A stretch of DNA of 64,000 nucleotides from Amorphus coralli DSM 19760 (GTDB lineage: Bacteria; Pseudomonadota; Alphaproteobacteria; Rhizobiales; Amorphaceae). The stretch is taken from NCBI RefSeq assembly GCF_000374525.1, contig NZ_KB894573.1:434186-498185 (forward strand), written 5' to 3'. The position numbers and the translations under genes are program-made. Of the stretch, positions 24,051-32,103 are shown one piece after another. Numbering within the stretch: the first letter of the stretch is position 1; each line of letters opens with the position of its first letter. The notes beneath the pieces were generated by a model, which had not been told where the DNA came from, searched no databases, and was given only the letters and a program-made list of their open reading frames with translations.

Positions 24051-24482
24051 TCAGTCGACCTGCGCGGTGAACCCGGCCGCCTCGATGCCGGCGACGGCAC
24101 AGGCCTCGTCGTTGTCGGAGGTGTCGCCGGAGATGCCCACGGCGCCGACCGTGCGGCCGTCCTGGGACTTGATCAGCACGCCGCCGGGGACCGGCACCAT
24201 CTTGCCATCGGTGATGCCCGACAACGCCTGCACGAAGTGCGGCCGCTCCATCGCGGCGGCGTTCAGGAACCGGCTGCCGTGGCCCATGGCCAGCGCCCCG
24301 TAGGCCTTGCCCTCGGCAACATTGGTGCGGAGGATCGAGGAATTGTCCTGGCGCACCAGGGCGACGGGATGGCCGCCGGCGTCGAGCACCACCACACCCA
24401 GCGGCCGGAGCCCGAGCTCGGCGGCCTTTTCAAGCGCGGTGTCCACGATGGTACGGGCGTGAGCGAGGGTCAGTTCGGACAT
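24051..24482 (-). CDS. GlcG/HbpS family protein (DUF336)
   Basis: 143 residues, a single Haem_degrading/GlcG domain. Marks: LTLAHARTIVDTALEKAAEL at the N-terminus, VVVLDAGGHPVALVRQDNSS, the PVPGGVLI turn and the closing GAVGISGDTSDNDEACAVAG. Family members include the haem-binding HbpS and the glycolate-operon GlcG, often of unclear activity. No signal peptide, so cytoplasmic. It sits alone between DUF465 and phaR. Confidence 0.9.
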   Translation of the reverse strand: MSELTLAHARTIVDTALEKAAELGLRPLGVVVLDAGGHPVALVRQDNSSILRTNVAEGKAYGALAMGHGSRFLNAAAMERPHFVQALSGITDGKMVPVPGGVLIKSQDGRTVGAVGISGDTSDNDEACAVAGIEAAGFTAQVD

Positions 24483-24573
24483 GATCGGCCTTCACGAGAA
24501 TCGTCTGGATTGAGATACGCGATCCGGCAGCCCCGAACCCCGGGGCCGCCAGTCGGTCGGTTGGAACGGGGGC

Positions 24574-25263
24574 TCAGCCGCCGCCTTCGCCGGAACCGCC
24601 CTTGCCGCCGCCCTTGGAGCGACCGGTCTCGGGCTTGCCGCCGGCCGCCGCCATGCCGAAGCCGGCCAGCGCGTTGAGCGTTTTCTGCATTTCCGCCATC
24701 TGACGCTTCATCGCATCGAGTTCGGCATTGCCTGCGCGGTCCTGCTTCGCGGCCTCGCCGTCGGGCTGTGCGGCGCGGGCCGCCTGCTCCTCCGGCTGCC
24801 CTTGCTCACCGGCAGCGCCGAACGGCATGAACATGCGCATGGCCTGTTCGAACATCTGGGTGTTGCGCCGGACCTGCTCGTCGAGACTGTCGAACGGGCT
24901 CACGCCGAAACTCGACGCCATCTGATCGCGGAACTTCTCCTGTTCGCGAACGAACGATTGCAGGGAATATTCCAGGAAGGACGGCACGACGTTCTGCATG
25001 GAATCGCCGTAGAAGCCGATGAGCTGCCTGAGGAAGGCGATCGGCAGCAGGTTCTGCCCCTTGCTCTCCTGCTCGAAGATGATCTGCGTCAGCACCGAAC
25101 GGGTGATGTCGTCGCCGCTCTTGGCATCGAAGACGATGAAATCCTCCTCGGCCTTCACCATTTCGGCGAGGTCCTCGAGGGTCACGTAGGTACTGGTGCC
25201 GGTGTTGTAGAGCCGCCTGTTGGCGTACTTCTTGATGACGGTCGGCTCGTCTGTCTTCGCCAT
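24574..25263 (-). CDS. phaR: Polyhydroxyalkanoate synthesis repressor
   Basis: 229 residues from MAKTDEPTVIKKYANRRLYN; the open frame further upstream is discarded because this is the invariant family start. Residues 9-70 are the PHB_acc_N DNA-binding domain and about 70-115 the PHB accumulation regulatory domain (FLRQLIGFYGDSMQNVVPSFLEYSL is split across the two). The tail is Gln/Ala/Gly-rich and ends in a GGGKGGSGEGGG stretch. PhaR binds both PHA granules and DNA and represses phasin/PHA genes until granules form. Divergent from phaA, the conserved arrangement. Confidence 0.95.
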   Translation of the reverse strand: MAKTDEPTVIKKYANRRLYNTGTSTYVTLEDLAEMVKAEEDFIVFDAKSGDDITRSVLTQIIFEQESKGQNLLPIAFLRQLIGFYGDSMQNVVPSFLEYSLQSFVREQEKFRDQMASSFGVSPFDSLDEQVRRNTQMFEQAMRMFMPFGAAGEQGQPEEQAARAAQPDGEAAKQDRAGNAELDAMKRQMAEMQKTLNALAGFGMAAAGGKPETGRSKGGGKGGSGEGGG

Positions 25264-25565
25264 GAGTGCGTCGACCCTCCCTATGCGCGCGTCGCAGTCC
25301 GACAGTGCGGATTGCGCCTGCCGGCTACGATAGGGGTTCGTTTGCCGCGATGCCACAATCCATTTTTCGCACCGCATATTCGGGCGTGTCGTCCCGGACG
25401 GCAGCGACGGCAACGGGCGTTGACAGCATCCCGCCGGCAGGTCTCTATCGGCCGGCAAGAACCACACGTGGTTAGCACACCGTCGTCTTGCCCATATATG
25501 AGGACGAAAGCGCCGCATCCCCTGCGGCCTGACAGTTCGTCCCATCCAACACTCGGAGGTCTCCG

Positions 25566-26747
25566 ATGAGCCAGGACCAGATCGTCATCGCCAGCGCGGC
25601 CCGCACGCCGGTCGGCGCCTTCAATGGATCGTTCGCCACAACGCCCGCCGCCGAACTCGGCAAGGTTGCGATTGCCGGTGCCATCGAGCGCGCCGGCATC
25701 TCCGCCGACGAGGTCGACGAGGTGATCATGGGTCAGGTCCTGACCGCGGCCCAGGGCATGAACCCCGCCCGCCAGGCCGCCATGGCCGCCGGCGTACCGA
25801 AGGAAAAGACCGCCTGGACCCTGAACCAGGTTTGCGGCTCCGGCCTGCGCACGGTCTGCATCGGCATGCAGCAGATTCTCACCGGCGACGCCGACATCAT
25901 CGTGGCTGGCGGCCAGGAGAACATGTCGCTGTCGCCGCACGCCGCGCACCTGCGCGCCGGCCACAAGATGGGCGACGTCTCCTTCATCGACACGATGATC
26001 AAGGACGGCCTGTGGGACGTCTTCAACGGCTACCACATGGGTGGAACCGCCGAGAACGTCGCCAACCAGTGGCAGATCACCCGCGAGATGCAGGACGACT
26101 TCGCCGTCGCCTCGCAGAACAAGGCCGAGGCCGCCCAGAAGGCCGGCAAGTTCAAGGACGAGATCGTTCCGGTCGCCGTCAAGGAGCGCAAGGGCGAAAA
26201 GATCGTCGAGGATGACGAGTACATCCGCCACGGCGCCTCCCTCGACAGCGTCGCCAAGCTCCGCCCGGCCTTCGCCAAGGAGGGCTCGGTGACCGCCGGC
26301 AACGCGTCCGGCATCAACGATGGCGGTTCCGCCGTTGTGCTGATGACCGCCGCCAATGCCGCCGAGCGCGGCATCGAGCCGCTGGCCCGCATCGTCTCCT
26401 GGGCCACCGCCGGCGTCGACCCGTCGATCATGGGCACCGGGCCGATCCCGGCCTCGCGCAAGGCGCTGGAAAAGGCCGGCTGGAAGCCGGAGGATCTCGA
26501 CCTGGTGGAAGCCAACGAGGCCTTCGCCGCCCAGGCCTGTGCCGTCAACAAGGACATGGGCTGGGACACCTCGATCGTGAACGTGAACGGCGGCGCCATC
26601 GCCATCGGTCACCCGATCGGCGCCTCCGGCAACCGCGTGCTCGTCACGCTGCTGCACGAGATGAAGCGCCGTGGCGCCAAGAAGGGCCTCGCCACGCTGT
26701 GCATCGGCGGCGGCATGGGCGTTGCCATGTGCGTCGAGCGCGACTGA
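25566..26747 (+). CDS. phaA: Acetyl-CoA acetyltransferase (beta-ketothiolase)
   Basis: 393 residues, full thiolase length. The nucleophile is Cys90 in [12 protein letters not shown]; the C-terminal half has [17 protein letters not shown] (catalytic His) and [15 protein letters not shown] (second Cys). It condenses two acetyl-CoA to acetoacetyl-CoA, the first step of polyhydroxybutyrate synthesis. Start ATG after ACTCGGAGG. A weak candidate promoter (TTGACA at 25420, 17-bp spacer, CTCTAT) lies in the 302-bp divergent gap shared with phaR. phaB is not next but 2.3 kb downstream. Confidence 0.96.
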   Translation: MSQDQIVIASAARTPVGAFNGSFATTPAAELGKVAIAGAIERAGISADEVDEVIMGQVLTAAQGMNPARQAAMAAGVPKEKTAWTLNQVCGSGLRTVCIGMQQILTGDADIIVAGGQENMSLSPHAAHLRAGHKMGDVSFIDTMIKDGLWDVFNGYHMGGTAENVANQWQITREMQDDFAVASQNKAEAAQKAGKFKDEIVPVAVKERKGEKIVEDDEYIRHGASLDSVAKLRPAFAKEGSVTAGNASGINDGGSAVVLMTAANAAERGIEPLARIVSWATAGVDPSIMGTGPIPASRKALEKAGWKPEDLDLVEANEAFAAQACAVNKDMGWDTSIVNVNGGAIAIGHPIGASGNRVLVTLLHEMKRRGAKKGLATLCIGGGMGVAMCVERD

Positions 26748-26773
26748 AACGCCTTCGCCTGACGGACTGACAC

Positions 26774-26807
26774 AGGCCGCGCCGGTTTGCCCGACGCGGC
26801 CTTTTTC
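26774..26807 (+). terminator. Rho-independent terminator after phaA
   Basis: AGGCCGCG (26774-26781) pairs with CGCGGCCT (26795-26802) and is followed by TTTTC, 27 bp after the phaA stop. It confirms that phaA is not co-transcribed with phaB. Confidence 0.8.
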
Positions 26808-26830
26808 TTGGCTGCCGATCCCAGCCCGCG

Positions 26831-27814
26831 TCAGGCGCGGGCCGGCCATCCGTGGCCGTCGTCTGCGCGAAACAGCCAGCGGCTGAAGGCGCGGTCGGAG
26901 ACGCCGGCAAGCACCGTGGCGACGATAGCCGTGGCGACGATCGCGAAGGCCAGGCGGCCGACCAGGACGCTGGTGAAGTCCGCCCCAACCGCCATGACCA
27001 CGAGCGTGTCTTCCACGAGGCCGTGGGCGAACCCCATGAACACGCAGGCGAGGAACACCTGCCGCGGCGCGATCCCCCCGGATCTCGCCTCGGCAATCAG
27101 CAGGCCGCCGCCAAAGGCGAGGCCGAGCACCAGGCCGACGGCGGTGAAGTGGGTCGCCTCAGGAGCCAGGCCCGCCAGGCGGAAGAGCGGTGCGAGCGCC
27201 CGATTGACCCAGGCCATGGCCCCGAGCAGCCGCAGGATCTCCACCCCCCAGGAGAGGCCGATCAGGATTGCGAGCATCAGGAGCATGCCCCAGCCGAGAT
27301 CGACCAGGAAACTGGTCCAGCCCGCCGTGTCCTCGACCGGGACCCAGGCCGGATCGATGGGGTCGGCAAACCAGCCCGTGGTTGTGAAGACGGCGTGCAG
27401 AACGGCGGCGTAGGCAAGACCGCCCGCGATTCTGAGCAACGTGGTGACGGTAAAGGACGGCCCTGCCCGCGCAACGATCCGCTGTTCCACCGGAAGCGCA
27501 TGAATGAACAGGAGCATGGTGGAAAAGATCGTGACGTCGGCGGTGGTGATGGACCCGACCGGCACGAGCGTGAAGACGACGGCAAGGCCGCCCCAGATGC
27601 CGACCAGCGCGCCTGTGAGCAGGCCGAGCGCATACTCCGGTGGCAGGCCGTAGAGGCTCATGAGGGGCGCGAGAACTGGGGCCACGAGGTCGATCGCGCC
27701 AATCTCGGACAGGAAGCGAGTCGCGATGGAGATCGGAACGATGATCCGCACCAGCATCCAGTAGATGCGAAGCATCTCGGCGGTACGGCGGACGGCGTAG
27801 TCGAGGCGGGTCAT
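26831..27814 (-). CDS. Nucleoside recognition (Gate) domain membrane protein
   Basis: 327 residues from MTRLDYAVRRTAEMLRIYWM, starting just after a GAAAG site; the long upstream extension of the frame is not used. About eight to ten hydrophobic helices. The pattern resembles the Gate/nucleoside-recognition family (SpmA/SpmB, YjiH types): an N-terminal half with VLAPLMSLYGLPPEYALGLL and GALVGIWGGLAVVF, and a C-terminal half repeating the plan with LAPLFRLAGLAPEATHFTAVG and GFAHGLVEDTLVVMAVGAD. It is likely an inner-membrane transporter; substrate unknown. Divergent from an Lrp regulator with a perfect palindrome between them. Confidence 0.78.
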   Translation of the reverse strand: MTRLDYAVRRTAEMLRIYWMLVRIIVPISIATRFLSEIGAIDLVAPVLAPLMSLYGLPPEYALGLLTGALVGIWGGLAVVFTLVPVGSITTADVTIFSTMLLFIHALPVEQRIVARAGPSFTVTTLLRIAGGLAYAAVLHAVFTTTGWFADPIDPAWVPVEDTAGWTSFLVDLGWGMLLMLAILIGLSWGVEILRLLGAMAWVNRALAPLFRLAGLAPEATHFTAVGLVLGLAFGGGLLIAEARSGGIAPRQVFLACVFMGFAHGLVEDTLVVMAVGADFTSVLVGRLAFAIVATAIVATVLAGVSDRAFSRWLFRADDGHGWPARA

Positions 27815-27890
27815 GGGGTCTTTCCCTCGCGGCAACCACCCATGGCTAACCCGAACCGGTTCGCAGTTTTGGTCAAAATGCGCGCCCTTG

Positions 27891-27905
27891 TGCAATAATA
27901 TTGCA
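27891..27905. promoter_or_regulatory. 15-bp perfect palindrome between transporter and Lrp gene
   Basis: TGCAATA-A-TATTGCA, an AT-rich perfect palindrome in a GC-rich background, 59 bp upstream of the Lrp/AsnC start and 77 bp upstream of the divergent transporter start. It fits an Lrp/AsnC-type operator controlling both genes (inference). Confidence 0.6.
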
Positions 27906-27963
27906 GGGCAGCCGTCCCGTTGGGGCGCCTGCCATACGGCATCGCGGCAAGGAGCGCAGCCCC

Positions 27964-28458
27964 ATGGACCGGATCGACAGGACGCTCCTGACGCTGCTGC
28001 AGCGCGACGCCTCGCGCACCAACGCCGCGCTTGCAGACGAGGTCGGGCTCTCACCGTCGAGCTGCCTGAGACGGATCCGCCGACTGCGCGCCAGCGGGAT
28101 CATCAACCGCGTGGTCGCGATCCTCAACCCTTCGCGGGCCGGGCGTTCGCTGCGAACCATCGTGACGGTGGAGCTGAAGGAACACGGCGAACAGCAGATG
28201 CGCCGCTTCCTCACCCTGGCCGCACAGGAAGAGGCGGTGACCCAGGCCTTCGCCGTGACCGGTTCCGTAGACGTCGTGCTGGTGATGCGGCTTGCCGACA
28301 TGGAGGAGTTCGACGCGCTGTGCGAACGCCTGTTTCGCGAACGCACGAATGTGGTCCGGTTCTCCACCCTCGTGGTGATCCGCACCGCGAAGGACGAGAC
28401 GGCCATTCCGCTGGAGGGGACCATTTCCGGCCCGGCACACAGGGCCAGGACCCGCTGA
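27964..28458 (+). CDS. Lrp/AsnC family transcriptional regulator
   Basis: 164 residues from MDRIDRTLLTLLQRDASRTN. The N-terminal HTH (about 2-60) reads LADEVGLSPSSCLRRIRRLRASGII; the C-terminal RAM ligand-binding domain (about 70-150) holds VTVELKEHGEQQMRRF, VTGSVDVVLVMRLADMEEFD and VVRFSTLVVIRTAK. These regulators sense amino acids and form octameric assemblies. The divergent Gate-domain transporter is the obvious target, through the palindrome between them. The ligand is unknown. Confidence 0.92.
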   Translation: MDRIDRTLLTLLQRDASRTNAALADEVGLSPSSCLRRIRRLRASGIINRVVAILNPSRAGRSLRTIVTVELKEHGEQQMRRFLTLAAQEEAVTQAFAVTGSVDVVLVMRLADMEEFDALCERLFRERTNVVRFSTLVVIRTAKDETAIPLEGTISGPAHRARTR

Positions 28459-29045
28459 CCCGAAAATCCGCTACCACCGCCGACGCTTTGATCTAACTCC
28501 TTTACGCCACGGCTGGATCGGCTACGGTCTCGCAGAGGTTGTTCGGAGAAATGCTGGCGGATGTACCCGCCGGAACCTCCTCCGACCGGCTCGCAATATG
28601 CCGACGGCGGAAAACCGCCGCGGACACAGGGAGGAATAGCTGGAGACGCCGCGCCGGTCCGTTCACTGGGCCGCCGGATGGAGGTGCCTGCGACGACGGT
28701 GCGAGGGCTTGAGGCTGCGGGTGACGCCCGCAAACGCCTCGCGTGGATCGGGAGGGAGCGCGGCGCGACGAGCCGGCCGCCCGGAACCACTGCCCTGAAA
28801 CTGTCGCCGAATCATGAAGTTAAGGCAGCTCCGCCCGGAAATTCGGCATTGGATTGTCACGGAGTTGGGCTAGATCGGGCGTGGCTGACACGCACGGCTC
28901 CGCACTCCGCGCCATCCGCCGCCAGAACCAGGCGGCACGACCGGATCGTTGCGTTTCCTGACTGCACAGCCGTCTGCGGCGCACAGCCGGAGACACCGTC
29001 ACGCCCCGTCCGGGGCGGACATCATTGTCGAAAGAGGGAGGCAAC
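28459..29045. other. 587-bp gap upstream of phaB with no supported gene
   Basis: A 162-codon open frame (28561-29049) crosses this stretch but overlaps the phaB start, is rich in Pro, Arg and Gly, and has no recognisable domain or ribosome site, so it is not called. No repeat or clear hairpin was seen. The phaB promoter should be here. Confidence 0.5.
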
Positions 29046-29774
29046 ATGAGCAAGGTCGCACTCGTCACCGGAGGAACCCGCGGCATCGGCGCCGCCATTT
29101 CAAAGGGGCTCAAGGAGGCGGGCTTCACCGTCGCGGCCAACTTCGCCGGAAACGTGGAGAAGGCGGAAGCCTTCAAGGCGGAGACCGGCATCGAGGTCTT
29201 CAAGTTCGACGTGGGCGACCACGAGGCCGCGGCTGCCGGCATTGCCGAGATCGAGGCGGCGCTCGGGCCGGTGGAAGTGCTCGTGAACAACGCCGGCATC
29301 ACCCGCGACGCCACGCTCCACAAGATGAGCTGGGAGCAGTGGAAGGATGTCATCGACACCAACCTCAACTCCATGTTCTGCATGACCCGCCCGGTCATCA
29401 ACGGCATGCGCGACCGGGGTTTCGGCCGCATCATCAACATCTCGTCGATCAACGGCCAGAAGGGCCAGATGGGCCAGGCGAACTACTCCGCCGCCAAGGC
29501 GGGCGTGATCGGTTTCACCAAGGCGATCGCTCAGGAGAATGCCCGCAAGGGCATCACCGTAAACGCCATCTGCCCGGGCTACATCGACACCGACATGGTC
29601 GCCGCCGTGCCGGAGAAGGTGCTGGAAAGCATCATCGGCCAGATTCCGGTGGGCCGGCTCGGCAAGGCCGAGGAGATCGCCTCCATCGTCGCGTTCCTCG
29701 CCTCCGACGCCGCCGCCTTTATGACCGGCTCGGTGGTGACCGCGAACGGCGGCCAGTACATCGCCAACGGCTAG
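29046..29774 (+). CDS. phaB: Acetoacetyl-CoA reductase
   Basis: 242 residues from MSKVALVTGGTRGIGAAISK, directly after AGAGGGAGG; an in-frame start 7 codons earlier is less likely. Classical short-chain dehydrogenase: cofactor motif TGGTRGIG, NNAG in VLVNNAGITRD, catalytic Ser in IINISSINGQKGQMGQ, and Tyr/Lys in YSAAKAG. The INGQKGQ-GQ-NYSAAKAG block is diagnostic of PhaB. It reduces acetoacetyl-CoA to (R)-3-hydroxybutyryl-CoA for the PHB synthase. In many relatives phaA and phaB are adjacent; here a transporter/Lrp pair lies between them. Confidence 0.96.
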   Translation: MSKVALVTGGTRGIGAAISKGLKEAGFTVAANFAGNVEKAEAFKAETGIEVFKFDVGDHEAAAAGIAEIEAALGPVEVLVNNAGITRDATLHKMSWEQWKDVIDTNLNSMFCMTRPVINGMRDRGFGRIINISSINGQKGQMGQANYSAAKAGVIGFTKAIAQENARKGITVNAICPGYIDTDMVAAVPEKVLESIIGQIPVGRLGKAEEIASIVAFLASDAAAFMTGSVVTANGGQYIANG

Positions 29775-29814
29775 GCGGGTCCATTCGCCCGTTGGCCGAT
29801 TGCAGCCATGCCTC

Positions 29815-29842
29815 GCTGCGCCCCGATCGGGGCGCAGCTTTG
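29815..29842. terminator. Bidirectional-type terminator hairpin after phaB
   Basis: A 24-bp perfect palindrome, GCTGCGCCCCGATCGGGGCGCAGC at 29815-29838 in two 12-bp arms, followed by TTT. It sits between the convergent phaB and the NAD(P)-binding protein gene. Confidence 0.65.
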
Positions 29843-29858
29843 CGTTCCGGACCTCGGC

Positions 29859-30470
29859 TCAGTAGCCCACCGTGAAGCGCTGGCGGACATGCGCCGGGCG
29901 CTCGATCTCGTCGACCAGCGCGACGGCATAATCCTCGAAGGAAATCGACGACCCCTCTTCCGTCGCAAGAAGCCGGTCCTTGCCGAGCCGGAAGCTGCCG
30001 GTGCGCTCGCCTGGCACGAACATCGCGGAGGGTGACAGGAAGGTCCACTCCAGATCGTCCGCCCCCTTCAGGCGGTCGAGGAAGGCGATCCCCGCCGCAG
30101 CCTCACCCCGATAGATTTCGGGAAAGTCCGGCTGGTCGATGAGCCGCGCGCCGGGCGCGACCTCCAGGCTGCCGGCACCGCCGACGATCAGGTAGCGCTT
30201 CACCCCGGACGCGCGGACCGCGTCGATCAGGAGCTGTGCGTCGCTCGCCAGGAAGTGAACCGAGCTCACCACGGCGTCGTGACCGGCGAGCAGCGTAGCA
30301 AGGCTTTCTTTGTCGTGAACGTCGCCGGCCTTTGCCATGACGCCAGGAAGCGCGGCGATGCGGTCGGGGTTGCGGGCAATCGCCGTGATCGCGTGGCCGC
30401 GATCGCTGAGTTCCCTGAGAATGCGCGAGCCGGCATTGCCGGAGGCTCCGATGAGCGCGATGGTCGCCAT
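29859..30470 (-). CDS. NAD(P)H-binding protein, NmrA-like atypical SDR
   Basis: 203 residues. The Rossmann motif is IALIGASGNAGSRILREL at the very N-terminus, followed by the family patterns GHAITAIARNPDRIA, AGDVHDKESLATLLAGHDAVVSS and KRYLIVGGAGSLE. It lacks a classical Tyr-x3-Lys pair, like other NmrA/YwnB-type proteins that act as redox sensors or quinone/flavin reductases. An HxlR regulator starts divergently 135 bp away and probably controls it. Confidence 0.87.
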   Translation of the reverse strand: MATIALIGASGNAGSRILRELSDRGHAITAIARNPDRIAALPGVMAKAGDVHDKESLATLLAGHDAVVSSVHFLASDAQLLIDAVRASGVKRYLIVGGAGSLEVAPGARLIDQPDFPEIYRGEAAAGIAFLDRLKGADDLEWTFLSPSAMFVPGERTGSFRLGKDRLLATEEGSSISFEDYAVALVDEIERPAHVRQRFTVGY

Positions 30471-30480
30471 GTCCTGTTTC

Positions 30481-30525
30481 CTGGTCTAGGATTGATACCT
30501 GGTCTAAAAGATAGACCTACCTAGG
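30481..30525. promoter_or_regulatory. Operator-like repeats between NmrA-like gene and HxlR regulator
   Basis: CTGGTCTA occurs as a direct repeat at 30481-30488 and 30499-30506; the second copy forms the dyad GGTCTA-N5-TAGACC (30501-30517), extended by CCTAGG at 30519-30524. The site lies in the divergent promoter of an HxlR gene and its neighbour, so it is the likely HxlR operator (inference). Confidence 0.55.
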
Positions 30526-30605
30526 AGCGGTGCTGCATTGGCTGCAAGACGTCCCGCGATCGGGACAAGGTCAGCGCGCAGTGACCTTTTGAGAAAGGCT
30601 GGACA

Positions 30606-30965
30606 ATGAGCGGCGCGATTCATGTCGATTTCAGCCAGCCCTGCCCCATCCGGGACGTGCTCGACCGGATCGGCGACCAGTGGAGCCTGCTGGTTCTCGT
30701 CTCGCTGGCACCGCGCACCAAGCGGTTCAACGAGCTGCTGCGCGAAATCGGAGACATCTCCAAGCAGATGCTGGCGCGCACGCTGCGGCGGCTCGAGCAG
30801 GACGGTTTCGTGGAGCGCACGGTCTATCCGGAGGTGCCGCCGCGCGTGGAATACACGCTGACCGAGCTCGGCCGCTCGTTGCTGGAGCCGATCGGCGGAT
30901 TGGTGCGCTGGGCGGACACGCATCATCTCGCCATCGCCGAGGCGAGGAAGCGGCATTCCGGCTAA
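30606..30965 (+). CDS. HxlR-family transcriptional regulator
   Basis: 119 residues, full HxlR length. N-terminal Cys in SQPCPIRDVLDRIGDQWSLL, recognition helix ISKQMLARTLRRLEQDGFV and wing PEVPPRVEYTLTELGRSL are all present. The single conserved N-terminal cysteine suggests possible redox sensing. It is divergent from the NmrA-like oxidoreductase with operator-like repeats between them, the same architecture as the HxlR/GST pair at the start of the window. Confidence 0.93.
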   Translation: MSGAIHVDFSQPCPIRDVLDRIGDQWSLLVLVSLAPRTKRFNELLREIGDISKQMLARTLRRLEQDGFVERTVYPEVPPRVEYTLTELGRSLLEPIGGLVRWADTHHLAIAEARKRHSG

Positions 30966-31141
30966 CGCCTGGCTTCGACGGGCCTACGGGAACAATCGGC
31001 CCCGGCGCCGGTTTGCAATGCATCAGCCTCCACCAACGCGAATACGCGCCTGCCGTTAAGCCGGATGACGCCGCCTGACCGACACTCCTCAACGCGCGGA
31101 GCCAGTCCTGCCGCGCACGCGCAAGTCGAAGGGACAGACGG

Positions 31142-32083
31142 GTGATCCAGACTGCCGTTGACCAGGGCGTCGCGATCGACCGCCACGTCGCGGATGCCGT
31201 GCCATTCGAGCTCGTCATTTTCGATTCATCGGGACAGATCCGGTGGGCGAATGCGGCCTGGGACAGGCTCACCGAGCACCGCGTCTTCTCCGACGCAACG
31301 CCGTCGGTGCTGACCAACTATTTCGATGCCTTCTATTCCGTGACCCACGGCCGCGCCGGCCAGCAGGAGTTTTCCCGGATCGTCGATTTCGTCCGCCTGA
31401 CGGACGAGCGGGTGGCGATGAACTACCAGATCCGCATCCGCGGCGGGCGCTGGTTTCACGTCCACCTGCAAAGCCTCACCATCGACGGCGAGCCGCTGCT
31501 TCTCGCCACCCATGTGGACATTTCCGACCAGAAGCAGCGGGAAGACTTCATCCGTCAGCTGGCGGATGTCGACGGGCTGACCAACCTCACCAACCGCCGC
31601 GGCCTGGATGCCTTCCTCACCAACGAGTTCAACCGCGCGCAGCGTATCGGCCACCCGGTTTCGCTGCTGCTGATCGACGTCGATCACTTCAAGACCTACA
31701 ATGACCGGTACGGGCATCTGGCCGGCGACGACGCCCTGCGCGCGCTGGCCCGCGCCCTCAACCGGTTCGGCCGGCGGCCGACCGACCTCGTGGCCCGCTA
31801 TGGCGGCGAGGAGTTCGCCATCGTGCTGGGGGACACGGACCGCAAGGGCGCGCTGACGATGGCGCGACGCGTTCACCGGGCGGTCGCCAAACTCCACCTG
31901 CCCTTCCCGGAAGGCCCTGATGGGCGGATCAGCGTCAGCGTCGGCGCCGCCACCATCTATCCGGATCGATCAAGCCGTCCCGACGGACTGATCGCGCTGG
32001 CGGACACCGCGCTCTACACGGCGAAAACGGAGGGGCGCGACCGCGTGGTCGCCGCCAGTGAAGGCCGCCAAACGCCCCGCTGA
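31142..32083 (+). CDS. PAS-GGDEF diguanylate cyclase
   Basis: 313 residues from a GTG start. Residues about 15-130 form a PAS/PAC sensor (LVIFDSSGQIRWANAAWDRL ... HVDISDQKQRE). Residues about 135-300 are a GGDEF domain with intact active site GGEEF at 221-225 (ARYGGEEFAIVLGD). The inhibitory I-site RPTD lies at 212-215, exactly five residues before it, so both cyclic-di-GMP synthesis and product inhibition are predicted. No membrane helix and no EAL domain: a soluble enzyme. The PAS ligand is unknown. It stands alone. Confidence 0.93.
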   Translation: MIQTAVDQGVAIDRHVADAVPFELVIFDSSGQIRWANAAWDRLTEHRVFSDATPSVLTNYFDAFYSVTHGRAGQQEFSRIVDFVRLTDERVAMNYQIRIRGGRWFHVHLQSLTIDGEPLLLATHVDISDQKQREDFIRQLADVDGLTNLTNRRGLDAFLTNEFNRAQRIGHPVSLLLIDVDHFKTYNDRYGHLAGDDALRALARALNRFGRRPTDLVARYGGEEFAIVLGDTDRKGALTMARRVHRAVAKLHLPFPEGPDGRISVSVGAATIYPDRSSRPDGLIALADTALYTAKTEGRDRVVAASEGRQTPR

Positions 32084-32103
32084 CACCATACCGCGGACCG
32101 GGT

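Noticed and set aside
28561..29049. 162-codon plus-strand open frame before phaB
   Set aside because: Pro/Arg-rich, overlaps the phaB start, no ribosome site; more likely leader or promoter DNA.
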